Counted from the stretch's first letter, positions 34,492-47,280 are shown. The stretch is DNA of 64,000 bases from Annona cherimola (GCA_030490835.1 CM059972.1:40651452-40715451); one strand, 5' to 3'. Notes: a model not told the origin generated them from the letters alone. Numbers and translations are program-made.

Positions 34492-37345
34492 TGTGGCACC
34501 CCGAACCGAAGTGTCCACATAGTCCTTACTCCAAGATCTTGTCGATTGGTAAACGTGAATCAGGATTGTTGCCCTGATCACGCGGCGGGTTCTTAATTAG
34601 ATCTCGTCCAATTTTTCTTTTTTTCTTTTTCTTTTCTTTCATCACATAAACATATGCTCATCATCATTCATAATGGACTTATCCATATCATCATAAATCA
34701 TCAACTTCTCATATTATTCATAACTTCATAATTTCATACAATTTATGTCCTTTCTCATCATATCCCATTAGGGAATCTGTTCATACAAAAATCTACTAAC
34801 CTTTGTAGATTCTTCTTTTCCTTTAGCAACTCGTGCCCTTCATTTCTTGTCTTTCCCTACACCTGTCTGAGGTTGGGAAAACAAAACATGAGTCGAAACT
34901 CAATAAGCAAGCATTTTTCATTTTAAATGCATTCCTCTCCATTCGATAGAAGACACTTACCAAGTGATCAACTACCAACGGAATAGAAACCTTTTCGTAA
35001 ACCATATTTCGAAACCTTTCATAAACCATTCATGTAAATCATTCGTAAATGCATTTCTCTCCATTCAATAGAAGACACTTACCAAGTGATCAACTATCAA
35101 CGGAATAGAAACCTTTTCATAAACATTGGATGTGCAAATGCTTCCTTTCCACTCTTGACATAAACCTTTGTGCGCGGGTACGCTAGCCCAGGGAACATCT
35201 CACATAGCATGGTCCAATACGCCGGCTGTCTCCGACTTGGCCTCATCAAGGGAACCTCTCTTCCTCTTGACGCCTACATGGTTCCTACATGCATGACTTT
35301 TGATTTTCCCGGCATTATATACCTCTTACACCAGGTAGCTTGTCATTCTCATGTAGAGAATTATTTGCACAATTCATTTAAAAACATCATTTCAAATTCA
35401 TGCTTTCATTTTCAATCAATGTATGAAAATGCAATGCATTCATTCACACATAACATTCCTTTGCCTCCACCTCTGGGGAGGACGCCGTCGGCACACAGCC
35501 CATACGACTCGGAAATAGTAAAGGGGGACCCTCTGATCCACTTTCTACCTCCACCAAAGCCTCTTCCTTATAATCATACATGTGCACATGTCCATAAACA
35601 TCACATAATATCAATATGCCGGCATGACCTTTCATAAAAACTCATAAACATTCATCATTTCAAAACATTATAGGAATGACCATCCTTAAACACATTTCAT
35701 AAATACTTGGGAATAAAATCATATTTTCAAAAGGGTTTGCTTGCTTACCTTTGCTTTGCTTCAACCTGACTCCTTTATCCTTTCCTTTCATTTTCCTATA
35801 CAAGGAAATTGGATATTTTATCCATCTATTCCATGTCTTAGCTTGCTTCCCATGCATGCTTTACGATCACATATTACCTCATTTTTATAGAGGTTTTTCT
35901 TTTATAAATACTTGGTCATTACTCATTTATATGAATTTTTATCCATAAATCCTTTAAAAATTCTATCCATATATCCTCATAAATATACAAAAATAAATCT
36001 CAATTTTTCCCCAAAATACGTTGTTCATTGTTCATAATTACTGTTCATGACACTGTAGCATATTACTGTTTATCATCACTGTTCACGTTACTGTTCACCC
36101 GAGGTTACTGTTCACAGCAACATGGGTTACTGTTCATGGGTTCCAAAAATTGACATTTTTCCCAAAAATAAAAAATACCATGACATAGCTTATGCTTCGT
36201 ATATCATGGAAAATTTCGTACATTTTGAATTTATCATCATTTACTTGGTTAAATAAATCATTTTCTCCATGTACTAAAAATCAACATAAATTCACTTAAG
36301 CATAATCCTTAATTCCAAAAATCTTGAAATTAATATATCATCATTCCAACATCATATTTATCATAATCATACATCCCAAATCATCATTTATCAAATTTGG
36401 AGCATTATTTCCACATATCATACGCTATCTTCCCGAATGCTCCATCTTTGCTCCAAATTTTTGATATTTCGGCATAATTATAATTAAGCATTATAACTTT
36501 ACTTATTTTCTCATACTTAGGAATTATCTAAGCATGATTTTACCCTACTTAACATCCAAAAGAAATTTGGGAAGAAATCACTTACCCGAAGTGGAAAATC
36601 TCTCCTCCAACTTGCCCTTTCTCTCTCTAACCTCCTCTTTCTCTCTTAAAACGAATTTGGGGCTGGAAAATGAGCTCTTGCTCAAGCTTGGGAGTGCCTT
36701 GGACGTTCACCCCTTGGCCCCTATTTATAGGGCTTGATTTTTCATGAATTTGGAATTTACCCCCTCTTGCTCAAGGTATTAAATTATAAATGTATTTTTT
36801 TCTAATTTCCAAAAGGTGCATGGAGCCTTGTGCAGCCCACCCTAGGCCTGCTCCAGCCCCCCTATGGCAGCCCTATTTTTTCCTATTTTTTTATTTTTTA
36901 AAATTAATTAATTTAGGCTAAATTAATCCTAGCCATTGATTTTTGATAATATTGATTTCGGGCCATTGGATTTGGCCCCAAAAGTCCAAGATCCAGCAGC
37001 CATAGCAGCTTTTCATTAATTATTTATCCATTTAATTAATTAAAATTAATCCAAAGTCAAATACTAATTAATGAAAAAGTAAAGCTACTTTTTGATCTTC
37101 AAATGACGTTTAATCTTGACCCTTAATTCATGATTTTTGATCAATCTTGGACCACTCATCATGTTCATCATTATATTTTGGCCATCCATAAAAAATTTCA
37201 TCTCAATCCGATGTCCGGATTGCAAGATATGAATTTTTCTTTATTTTCTCTCAAAAATCCACTAAAATCCGAAAATACTAAATAAATCAAAAAGTGGCTA
37301 TTTTGTCCTTTTGTGGGAAGCTTCCTTTTTTGTCTTTTTGTGATT
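34492..37345 (-). mobile_element. Long LTR, family A, partial (innermost of three nested)
   Basis: Starts TGTGGCACCCCGAACC at 34492. It matches the copy of 1-4241 in reverse and the 1116 copy over its second half. Minus-sense TATA box at 36722-36729 and donor ACTTAC at 36580-36585. Compared with 1116-3651, the last roughly 220 bases, including the CA end, are missing at 37345, so a deletion removed its end together with the ends of the two outer copies. Confidence 0.85.
34926..35115. repeat. 122-bp tandem duplication in the LTR
   Basis: The block ctctccattc(g/a)atagaagacacttacc occurs at 34935 and 35057, followed by aactaccaacgg or aactatcaacgg. The sibling copy (reverse at 3660-3800) has both, so the duplication predates their split. 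Confidence 0.8.
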
Positions 37346-38577
37346 AATAGTTTTTTCCTCATTAGAATGTGATATTGCTCGAGTGTATTGAATTAGTTGG
37401 ATGATTTGGAGGTTTTCTTTTTAACACCTATTACGTGTTCGGTGAAATTCTCATGTGACAGTTGGTATGTTAAATTTAAAGTTGACAATGTTGAATTTGC
37501 TGACACTATATGCGTGTTTGTAGCACTTGTTATTGTGTGTATTGAATGATACACTATTCGTGATAAGTGACTATAGCTGATAATTCAATTTATGTATATG
37601 ATCATAGATATATTGCATCACATAGCTTTTGATGTAATTGGATATAGGAATGAGTTGTGTGATTGTATAGGGCTGTTCATGGCCCTTGGTTGATATCAAG
37701 AGACGGTTATGCATGACCCATTAAAGACATGCAGTTATATGCATATATTCTTAGATGTAGGTATTGGTCTCATATCTCTTGCGTAGTCATTTAAGAATTG
37801 TCTAATTTGATCATTGTCATGACATGTGTATCAAGAGTCTCATTTGTATCCATTTTATGCTAATTACTGTCTACTCATTCAGCCTATTGGACTCACCTGA
37901 TTTGTTATTTTGCCTTTAAATTACAGACAAGGCGAGACACCTTGGGATGGAGCTGAAGGAGAATATAATATAATCCTAGAGACATGATTCAATAGACTAG
38001 GGCTTATTTCTTGTTGTTTTGGAAATTTTGCTTTTGTTGATATTAGTGAATGTAGATGTTTACTTAGTTATCTCAACCATGTTAAACTTGTTATATTTAT
38101 GCATTTTGATCTTATTTATAATTTATGAAAATATATATAATAGTCTTTTGGGATGCCTTATTGTGTAATGATGGTGTATGAGTTTTTTCTTACTATATGG
38201 ATGTCTCTATGGTATTAGAATGAGAATGAGAATGTGTGAATGTAGAGTTAAATATTTTATTTTAAGATGGATTTGAGCTCTTTATGAATAACAGGTCCTA
38301 TATTCCACACCACCTCTTAGAGTTTATGGGGAGATGCAACCGAAATTTTCTTAGGTCATGTGGTACTTTTTGACTAGTTGTTAAGAATGTCTAAGTAATG
38401 GGGTCTCACGAAATAACAAATTTAGGGGAGGCTAGTCTGGTTGGCTTACATCCTTCTATCACTAGAATTAAGAATGGCTGAAGAAAAGAAGATGTAGGGG
38501 CGATGACCAGGCTGTTAGTACTGCAATCTTATTTTAATAGCCAGAAGGTAGTTCGGCGCTTGGCATCATATGCTGCC
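37346..38577. mobile_element. Probable retroelement remnant, unclassified
   Basis: No longer matches family A. It contains ctcattcagcctattggact followed by cacctg near 37876, a pattern like the cttactgag...actcac block in long Ty3 LTRs, and a purine-rich ggggagatgcaaccgaaatt near 38329. No coding sequence recognised. It probably is the 3' part of another Ty3-type LTR. Confidence 0.4.
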
Positions 38578-38695
38578 TGTAATGACCTTGATTTTTATTT
38601 TGCTAATTAAATTAGTTTAGAAATATTTTACACAAAATTTAGTTGCTTAAAATATATATATACAAGTTTAAAAGTTATTTTTAAAAGGAGAAAAA

Positions 38696-40042
38696 TGTAG
38701 ATCATATGCTTGCTCTAAGAAAGATTAATTTGATTTTGATGATTAACAAACTATTGAAATATCATTAAAAAGGATCTAATGAATATGTGTAAGATTACTT
38801 GGATATTATATCTCAATATTATATGTATAATAATGAAAGAAGCAAAGTTTTAAAGTGAAGATTGGTCAAGTCACAGTCCTAAGTCGACTCAGATTGTGAC
38901 TTGGGTGAAGTAAATAGCCAGGTCGACTTAGGGGTAGCATATTTCTACTGATTAGCAGCAAAGTGAAATCTCAGCCTAAGTCGACTTCACTTGAGCCCAA
39001 GTCAACTTTGCCTCAACCTAAGTTGACTTCATCTGCAACTTCAAAGAGATAGCAAAGTGAAGTCTCAACCCAAGTCGACTTCACTTTATCACTTAGTAAA
39101 GTTTCAGCCGAATTCCACTTTGCCTACAACTTCGAAGGCAAAAAAGTAGACAACAAGTTTTAGCGAAAGTGAACTTACAACTCAAGTTGACTTACTTATC
39201 TCAAGTTGACTCCACCCATCCCAAGTTGACTCCACTTGCGACTTCAAGTTATAATAGTAAAAAATTTGAACATTGGAGTTTTAAATGCGTGCTAACCACC
39301 ACTCCAATGGCTATATCTTCTTCTCCTCTATAAATATCATTGAAGTATGAACATGAAGTGAAGTTGGAAACACAAGATGAGCTTACACCTTTTAATATTC
39401 AAGACTATTAATATCATTTGAACAAATATTGAAGCTTCAAGTGCTGCTACTTCAAGTGAGCTTACAAAGTCATCTTCTTCACGTAATAAGGAGCCTTCAG
39501 AGTAGATTGATTATACGTTGCAAAGTATAAATTTATTTATTTATTTTGTTTGGAATTGTTGCCTTGGATTGGTGTTTGAGATTGAATTCAAGAAGAAGCA
39601 AAACAGAGAGTTGATTTGAGTTTGTCTCACCAACGGGTTTTGCTTGATTGGCTTGGGTTTGTCTCACCAATGGATCAAACCTGGTTACTTGGAGTTGGTC
39701 TCACTAACAAGTGATTAATGTATACACCTCCTAGAACTAGAATCTAAAAGAGAGCGGGTGCTCTAAATTGTATTGAAAATCCAATAGTGGAATCTAAGAC
39801 AGAATGACTATGCGCCTGGAAGAGTGGAGTAGGGAAGGTTGCCCAAACAACTATATATTGTTGACTCTTATGTGGTTTGATTTCTTGCATTTTATATTTT
39901 ATTTGCACCCTCTCATTCTCCTAGCACATTTCATCATAGAGACTTAATTCTCAAGGGGTTAAGCTTAATATACTGAAAGAAATTTAAAAGAACCCAATTC
40001 TCTTTTCCCCTTTTGGGTTTCACCACAAACTCGGGACCAACA
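38696..40042 (+). mobile_element. Solo Ty1-copia LTR, 1.35 kb
   Basis: Starts TGTAGATC at 38696 and ends CTCGGGACCAACA at 40042. AAAAA flanks both sides (38691-38695, 40043-40047). It shares the GTCGACTT array (about 38880-39245), the gccttggattggtgtttgag-like block and the terminal block ttttgggtttcaccacaaac with the other copia LTRs. No primer site follows. Confidence 0.85.
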
Positions 40043-40362
40043 AAAAATAACTTTTAGAAGCATTTATAAATAGATTTTGAAGAAGGGATAGTTGAAGAAA
40101 ATTAACCATTTTAAAATTAGAATTTAAGAAAAATTTTAAAAAATCAAAATTTTTATCGAAGGCGATCGTTGAAGCTGTCAGAGGTGGCCATGGCCGGTGG
40201 TGCTTCGATGGGTTGTTATCGTTCGACAGGCCAATTGGGCCATTAGGACTAGTGGGCTCGAACAAGTTCATGAAAATTATATGAATCTGCATCATATTGT
40301 ATGAATATGATGAAACTCTATTTTATTTGATTTTAGAGATGATTAGATAATATTATTATATT

Positions 40363-41856
40363 TTTTTGGTCCCAAGTTTATGGTAAAATCTAAGAGGGAA
40401 AAGGTGAATTAGGTTCTTAAAATTCTTTTTGTAATTTAAAACTTAACCCTTCTGAGTTTAATACACTTGAATGAAATGTGACTGCTAGAGAGAGAGAGAG
40501 AGAGAACAATAGATAAACAAAATACTAATCATTAGTGACGTAGAGAATTATAATGATTCAGGTAATCTTCCTTACTCAAAACTCTTCCAAGCATACACTC
40601 TTTTGTGTCTTGGGTTCCATTATCTCAACAGAGATTACAACTAGAGCCTTTACTCTTTTCTAAATTATAGTTCCAGGAAACTTTTACAACAGTTACATAA
40701 GTACATAGTGAGTTTCACTCCAACTGTGCACTACTTGTTTGAACTTGGCTTTGGTCTCCAACACCAAGCTAAGTATCGCAATACAACACTAATGAATAAA
40801 TAGAAAGAATCTGCACTTTATAAATTCATGCAGAACAGTTTTAACGCTTGAGAAGACTCTTGAGTATTTAAAGAAGATGAAAATTTATAGCTCTTTGCAG
40901 TAAAATGAGAGCCTCTCATTGTGAAAAACTTAATGGACAATTAATCACTTGAAAGTAGGAAGATGAAGGCTCAATGAATTCTTTTGTTAACTCTCATAAC
41001 TCCTCTTGGCGGGTCTTAAATAGTCGTAAGAGCTATTTGAATGTCGGAGGGTAGGTAGCACGCATTAAATGCACCAATATTTGAATTTTTTAACTGTTAT
41101 GACTCAAGTCGAGGCTAGAGTTGACTTCGAATGTGATTTAACTCAAATGGCAGACTAGAATTGACTTTGAGTGTGATTTTGGTCATTCTCTTCCTTCCTC
41201 TAAGCTTTTCTTTCTATTTTGTATTCTTCAAGTTCTTACTTAGGTCAATTTGGTCCTTGGACTTGACTCAAGTTGACATTGAAGTTGACTTGGGTGTGCT
41301 GACTTCACTAAATGTTGAGGGCTTAAAACTTTAAAACTTCATATTTCGAGCTTATATACTTTAAATTTTGAACTTGAGTCAACTTAGTCTTGGACTTGAC
41401 CCAAGTTGCAAGGTGGAGTCGATTTCGTGTTCAACTTCACTTTTGCAGGTTCATATTAAGAAGCCTGAAGAAACTCAAGTTACAGATCTAGATCAATGTG
41501 ACTTTTGACTTAGCCAAGTTGTAAGGTGTAGTCAACTTTGTGCGCGACTTTGATTGTACCAAAACAAGTCAATGGAAATATTCAACTTCAAATCCTTGTT
41601 GAAGTCGACTTCGTTTGCAACTTCACCCAAATCCATTGTTTAAACTTCAGACCTTCAGTTATCTCACTCCAGGCCACTCTCTAAGGTCAACTTCGATACA
41701 GACTCAACTTGACCTATTTTTGCTTCGCTTTGAAAAATCTGTCTTCAAACCTCAAACCAAAAATATTAATTCCCTTTAATATTCTCAAATTTGATTATTA
41801 ATCCTCAGAACATGGGCAATCCTTGATTTTCAAAATATTCAATTTAGTTCACAACA
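40363..41856 (-). mobile_element. Solo Ty1-copia LTR, 1.5 kb
   Basis: The left end reads TTTTTGGTCCCAAGTTTATG, the family TGTTGGTC end with T changes; the right end is TTCACAACA at 41856. ATATT occurs at 40358-40362 and 41857-41861. It holds AAGTTGACTT/AAGTCGACTT words at 41100-41700 and the inverted ggaagagt-type block near 40585. It also contains an (GA)n run at 40491-40504. Confidence 0.82.
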
Positions 41857-42720
41857 ATATTTATCTCACTTTCTAGGCATTTAATTGTTATGATGTACGG
41901 AAATTTTCATATAATGTATTTTTATGTGAAAATATTATGAGATGAATAAAATGACCCCATGATATATTTTAAAAATTTTCATGAATTATTTCTACCGTTT
42001 GACATTCATTTGAATTATCAAAATTATTATTCATAGAAAAATGCATAAAATTTGAAAGAAATTTCAAAAAATATGAATAATTGTAAAAAAAGGAATAATA
42101 GTTAAGAATATTATCACATAATTTCGACAACTTAGAAAGGTATTTTACTATTATTTTTCTTATTAAATCTAATTATCTAATCAAGAGAAATGAAGGAAAT
42201 ATTTAATAATTGTGAGAATTTGTGAGAAAATAATAATCTGGATATTATTATGCAATATTAATTTTTGAATGCTGGAACATAAATTGATTATGTATTTATT
42301 TTTTAAATTTATTTTTACTAAGAAAGAAAGTAAAAATAATACTTAATAATTTCCAAAAATTATAAGAATTTTTTGTAAAGATATATTGCACATACTTAAC
42401 TATATAAAACTTATATTTGATCACTAAAAAATTGGAAAAAGTTCATTTTGCTATTTTAGTAAACTTATTTCACAATTATTGCTACTAAATTAAGATAAAA
42501 TTAAATAAATGTAGTAAAATTATATACATTTTATAAAGGGAATATTTCTACATGTTGTGACATGTACATTATTGGAACTTGTAAAAACAAATAAAATTTT
42601 CTTATATAGTAGTTTGTTTAGTATTTTGATAATAATTACACAAGGGAAAAAGTACAAAGATTAAATAGTTGTAATTGGTATACTTTGAATACTCAATATG
42701 ACATACATGGAGATGAGAGG

Positions 42721-43440
42721 TGATAACTTTGTAAAAGTGGTGTTATCATTGCCTAATTTTCATAGAGTTTTGAATTCTAGTTAAGGAAAAACATATAGAT
42801 TTACATAAAAATTGCATTAGTTGAATTATTTTTATTTAGTTTTAATAATTTGCAAATTTCGAGCATAGTTTGCATTTAGGGCATTTTAATTTCATCCATT
42901 TATGTAGGAGCATGTTACTCACCTCAATTTGTGTTTTAGGGATAAAGGAAGTGAAAAATGAAAGCTCAGAAAATGATGGGAGCATGAGGAGGCCAAAGAA
43001 AGTGGAATTTTAGCTTGGCTAAGTGCTTGAATCAGTGTCCCGACGTAAGATTTTTGAAGCCTTGACACGAACAACCGACATATCAGTGCTATAGGAAAAT
43101 TCTAGTGACAGCAGAAGACTCCAGAAAGTTGACGCCCCGATGCCATTTCACACGTGTGAGTTGTTTGCACGTGTCTCATGCTGGCTTCTAGTGGGGGTAT
43201 AAATATATAGTTTAAGATTTGAGCAAAGCAGCTAAGAGCTCGTAGAAGCAGCCACAAGAGGAGAACAAAGAGAACTTCAAGCAAAAGGAAGATTTTGAGT
43301 GAAGATCAATCTTTGGTGGTGGAATCGGAAAATTTCATCTCCTCTTTCTTGTTCCTTACATATTTGTCTCCTTCTCTTTTGTTGGGATGTACCTAAACTT
43401 GATTTTTATAGGATTTGATTTCATTATTATGGGCGGATCA
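42721..43440 (+). mobile_element. Athila-like LTR, 5' half
   Basis: Starts TGATAACTTTG at 42721; a TATA box TATAAATA at 43198-43205 follows cacgtgtctcatgctg as in the LTR at 5246 (cacgtgtctcgtgttg). The block tttcatctcctctttct near 43335 matches 5828. It stops near 43440, where minus-strand copia sequence starts, so its second half was lost or lies beyond the copia element. Confidence 0.75.
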
Positions 43441-43458
43441 GAGTCGACTTGGTTCTAA

Positions 43459-43470
43459 TTTTCTCCCCCT
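43459..43470 (-). other. Polypurine tract of the copia element
   Basis: AGGGGGAGAAAA on the minus strand follows the RNase H region, where second-strand priming occurs in LTR elements. The expected TGTTGG LTR start does not follow. Confidence 0.7.
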
Positions 43471-43484
43471 ATCATACTATACTC

Positions 43485-43870
43485 TTAATCAAACTCAATC
43501 ATACCTATATCATTTCTAATCTTGTAAAATGGTTCCTTTGCTAATGGTTTGGTGAAAATGTCAGTAATTTGGTCCGCGGTTTTAACATACTCTAGACAAA
43601 TATTATGATTTTCAACATGTTCACGAATGAAATGATGTCTTACATCTATATGCTTTGTTCTAGAATGCAAAACATGATTTTTAGTCAAATAGATAGCACT
43701 TGTGTTATCACATCTAATTGGAATGTCATGGAAATGAATACCATAATCCTTAAGTTGTTATTTCATCCAAAGTAGTTGGGTACAACAACTCCCGGTGGCT
43801 ATGTATTCGACTTCTGCGGTAGATAAAGCAACACTAGTTTGTTTTCTTGAAAATCATGAAACCAACATGT
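43485..43870 (-). pseudogene. copia RNase H
   Basis: Minus-strand reading gives VALSTAEVEYIA, a copia RNase H motif, at about 43835, then HSRTKHIDVRHHFIREHVEN and ADQITDIFTKPLA at the C-terminus. Stops interrupt the frame between these parts; the last 67 codons (43688-43485) are open. It would remove RNA from RNA-DNA hybrids during reverse transcription in an intact element. Confidence 0.85.
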
Positions 43871-43899
43871 TTCCAAGAAACTAACATGTTCCACTAGTA

Positions 43900-45010
43900 C
43901 TTTTTCTATCTACTTGTAACAAGAAAAGTCCGCATCTGAGTAGCCGATTAGATCAAATGTTGACCCCTTTGGATACCATAACCATAGATTAGTGATTTTG
44001 ATTAAATATCTGAACATTCTTTTTACAGCAATTAAATGTGATTCCTTTGGACATGATTGGAATCTTAAACACATACAAATACTAAACAAAATATCTGGTT
44101 TAGAAATAGTCAAATATAATAAAGAACATATCATGCTTCTATATAGTTTTTGTTCAATAGATTTACCTTTTTTATCCTTGTCAATCTTGATGGTTGAACT
44201 CATTGGCGTGTTTGCACCTTTGCTGTTTTGCATTCCGAACTTCTTCAACATCTCCTTGACGTATTTGGACTAGTTTATAAAGATCCCTTCTGCTTGTTGC
44301 TTAATTTGCAGTCCAAGGAAGAAGTTCAACTCTCCCATCATGCTCATTTCAAATTCACTCTGCATAATCTCAGAAAATTCTTGGCATAGAGTTTCATTAG
44401 TAGCACTAAATATTATATCATCGACATAAATTTGAACAATTAATATTTTTGTCCTTATACTTAATGAATAATGTTGTATCAACTTTTCCTCTTTCAAAGT
44501 CATGATCAATCAAAAATTTACTTAACCTTTCATATCAAACTTGTAGAGCTTGTTTGAGTCCATATAAAGCTTTGGTTAATTTGAAAATGTATTTTGATTA
44601 ATCCTTTTGTTTAAATTCAGGAGGTTGTTCAACATATACTTCCTCATTTAAGTATCCATTTAAAAATGCGCTTTTCACATCCATTTGAAACAATTTAAAA
44701 TCCATGTGAGAAGCAAAAGCTAGTAGGATACGTATGACTTCTAATCTAGCCATAGGAGCATAGGATTTTTCAAAATCAATTCTCCCTTCTTAGGAATATC
44801 CTTTGGCTACCAATCTGGCCTTGTTTCTAACCACAAGCCCACTTTTATCTAATTTATTCATAAAAATCCATTTGGTACCAATAACTGTGCAATCTTTGGG
44901 TCTAGGAACTAGGTGCCATACATTATTTCTTTCAAATTGATTTAGCTCTTCTTGCATTGCAATATTCTAGTTTTTATCACTAAGAGCTTGATCAATGGAG
45001 GTTGGTTCAA
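43900..45010 (-). pseudogene. copia reverse transcriptase
   Basis: Minus-strand pieces read GTKWIFMNKLDKSG and NKARLVAKGYS near 44880-44780, MDVKSAFLNGYLNEEVYVEQ near 44680, the catalytic IYVDDIIF (YVDD codons at 44428-44417), MSMMGELNFFLGLQIKQ near 44320 and GYSDADF near 43930. All major copia RT blocks are present in order but several stops split the frame, for example after ALYGLKQA. Non-functional. Confidence 0.92.
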
Positions 45011-45219
45011 TTTTCGACACAAAAGCAAATTCTCCACAAATATTGTGTCTTGACCTTCTAGTTTTTTACTCCTTCATAGATATTACCAATAACTTGCTTA
45101 ATTGGATGATCATTTTTGAATTTCAAATAAGTTGGAGATTTATAGGAATTGTTATTTTCACTTACCCTTTCCTCTGTGAAATTTTCTTGCTTTGCTTCGG
45201 CTTCTCCTTGTTGTTCTAG

Positions 45220-46333
45220 TCATTCCACCTTTGGGTTCCTTGACGCCTCATCTGCATCACTCAACTCATCCTCCTTTTTCTGATTTTCGTTAAATTCATC
45301 AAATACAACATGTATTGATTCTTCTACTATTTGATTTTTCTTGTTAAAGACTCTATATGCTTTGCTATTTAATGAATAACTACGGAATATCGCCTCATCA
45401 CTTTTGGCATCTAATTTTCCCAAGTTAGTTTTTTCATTGTTCAACACATAGCACGTACATCCAAAAGCATGGAAATATGATATGTTTGGTTTTTTTCCTT
45501 TTCATAGTTCATATGGAGTCTTTTTTAAGATAACTCTTATGGTAACACATTTTAATACATGACATGTTGTACTTACAGCTTCACCCCAAAATCTTTTGTA
45601 CAATTTGCTCACATTTAGCATAATTCTAGCCATCTCTTGTATTGTCCTATTTTTCCTTTCAACTACCCCATTTTGTTGGGGAGTTCTTGGTGCAGAAAAT
45701 GTGTGGTGAATTCCTTTCTCATTACAAAATTCTATAAATTGTTTATTTTCAAATTCACCACCACGATCACTTCTAATGGAAATGATTGTGTTCTATTTTT
45801 TATTTTGCACCAAATTTGAAAAGTGACAAACATAGAGAATGCTTTATCTTTGCTAGCTAAAAGAATTATCCATGTAAATCTTGAAAAATCATCAATTATA
45901 ACAAATACATACTTTTTTCCATAAGAGTTGAAATGTCGGATGGCCTGTAAAGATCCATATGTAATAGATCAAGTGACCTAGTTGTTGAAATTTTCTTTTT
46001 GGTGGAAAATGACATCTTGGGTTGCTTGGATAGTTGACAAGCTTTACAATTTTTTTCTTTATCATATTTAAGCTTGGGTAACCTTTCCACTAGGCTCTTT
46101 TTCCACAAAGTTTTAATGTTTGACATGTTTATATGTCCAAACCTTTTATGCCATATCCATGGATCGTTTTCGATGGCAATTAGACATTTTTCATCAAGTT
46201 CATCAAGACAAACCAAATGTACATTTCCATGTCTTTTGTCACTAAAAACTATGTGATCATCATCAAATACATTGTATATACAGGATTCAAATACAACTTT
46301 ATAGCCTTTATCACACAATTGACTAATGCTCAT
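45220..46333 (-). pseudogene. copia GAG-pre-integrase and integrase
   Basis: The frame from 46333 to 45896 reads MSISQLCDKGYKVVFES, WIWHKRFGHINMSN and CKACQLSKQPK (H...H...C-x2-C zinc-binding region), then LDLLHMDLYRP. After breaks, APRTPQQNGVVERKNRT near 45680 marks the end of the catalytic core (conserved E) and HAFGCTCYVLN near 45460 the C-terminal part, with a frame 45447-45220 in the linker. Integrase would join the cDNA to host DNA; stops make this copy dead. Confidence 0.9.
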
Positions 46334-46370
46334 TAAGTTGTGTTTGAGTCCTTCAGCAAATAATACATCC

Positions 46371-47280
46371 TCAATACATGCATTGGAATCTACGTTGTTC
46401 TATCTTCGAAGACATAAATTCAATGCTCTTTGGTACCCAAACCAATTTCGCACCAAAGTTATACAATTTTCTTATTCTACATTGATATATCTTATGTCGC
46501 ATCTTGTTGCAAAAGTTACAAGCTTCCGGAAGTCTTGGAGTGGGAATCCATGTAGTAGATAGTTCCCAAATTGGTCCTTTTGTCCAAGCAACATGATTCA
46601 TTTTTGGTTTTGTATAAATTGATTTTGCTTGGTTTTTAAAGGTCCTTGGAGCATTAGATTTGCTACATTCTCATTTCTCAAATGTAGAGTACCCAAGTCC
46701 TCTTTTGTTGTTTTGGGCGGTCATATTTAGAAATATTTTGACCCTTTCCCTTGGATTAGAGAACTTAGCAAGTGATTCATTTAATGATTCATTCTCTTTC
46801 TTTAGCCTTTCCACCTCACTTGTCAAAGTATTCTTTTCATTGGTTAGGTGATCAACTTTTTGTGCAAGTTTTTCATTCATAATAATTATTGAATCACATT
46901 ATCTTTTCTTTATTGTGAATTTGTTTCCCAACTTCTTTATTTCCTCATATAATGAATCATATGTTTGTTGTAGTTCTTCTAATTTAGCACATTTGAGACA
47001 TTCATTTGTGGAAGAGAAAATAGAATGAGTTTTTAGTTTAGAAGTTACCTCTTCACTGCTTGTGCAGTTTATTGAGGAGGTTTATTCCTCCAAAATTTCT
47101 GTTGCAACGAGACAAAGGTTGGTATCTTCCTCCATTGTAGCCATGCAGCAAATTCTTGCACAATTTGCAGCCTCATTTTCTTCATTTGATGAGTTGCAAG
47201 TTGTGGATGTCTCCTCATTGACATACATCCCTCTTTCTTTAGCTTTTTGAAATTTTCTGTTTTTGCCTCGGTCCTTTTTT
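46371..47280 (-). pseudogene. copia gag C-terminal coiled-coil region, protease deleted
   Basis: Minus-strand LAQKVDHLTNEKNTLTSEVE and RLKKENESLNESLAKF (46880-46790) form a coiled coil also found in the plus-strand element at 59728. At 46386-46381 the sequence jumps from CCAATG to the CATGTATTGAGGATG part: about 250 bases present in the plus copy at 60200-60450, including the protease active site, are missing. Confidence 0.85.

Larger units (their letters stand above)
38578..42720 (+). mobile_element. Ty3-type LTR start with two nested copia solo LTRs
   Basis: TGTAATGACC at 38578 resembles the TGTAATAACC start at 21120. Its sequence is interrupted at 38695 and 40362 by copia solo LTRs (each with a 5-bp duplication) and runs on as very AT-rich sequence to 42720, where an Athila LTR begins. 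The end of the LTR is not seen, and the right duplication is unknown. The pieces proper to it are 38578-38695, 40043-40362 and 41857-42720. Confidence 0.5.

Noticed and set aside
35170..35637. 155-codon plus-strand frame
   Set aside because: Inside a long LTR, antisense to its transcription; the equivalent frame is broken in the copy at 1-1115.
43910..44509. Intact reverse transcriptase
   Set aside because: The motifs including YVDD are present but stops occur between and within the blocks.
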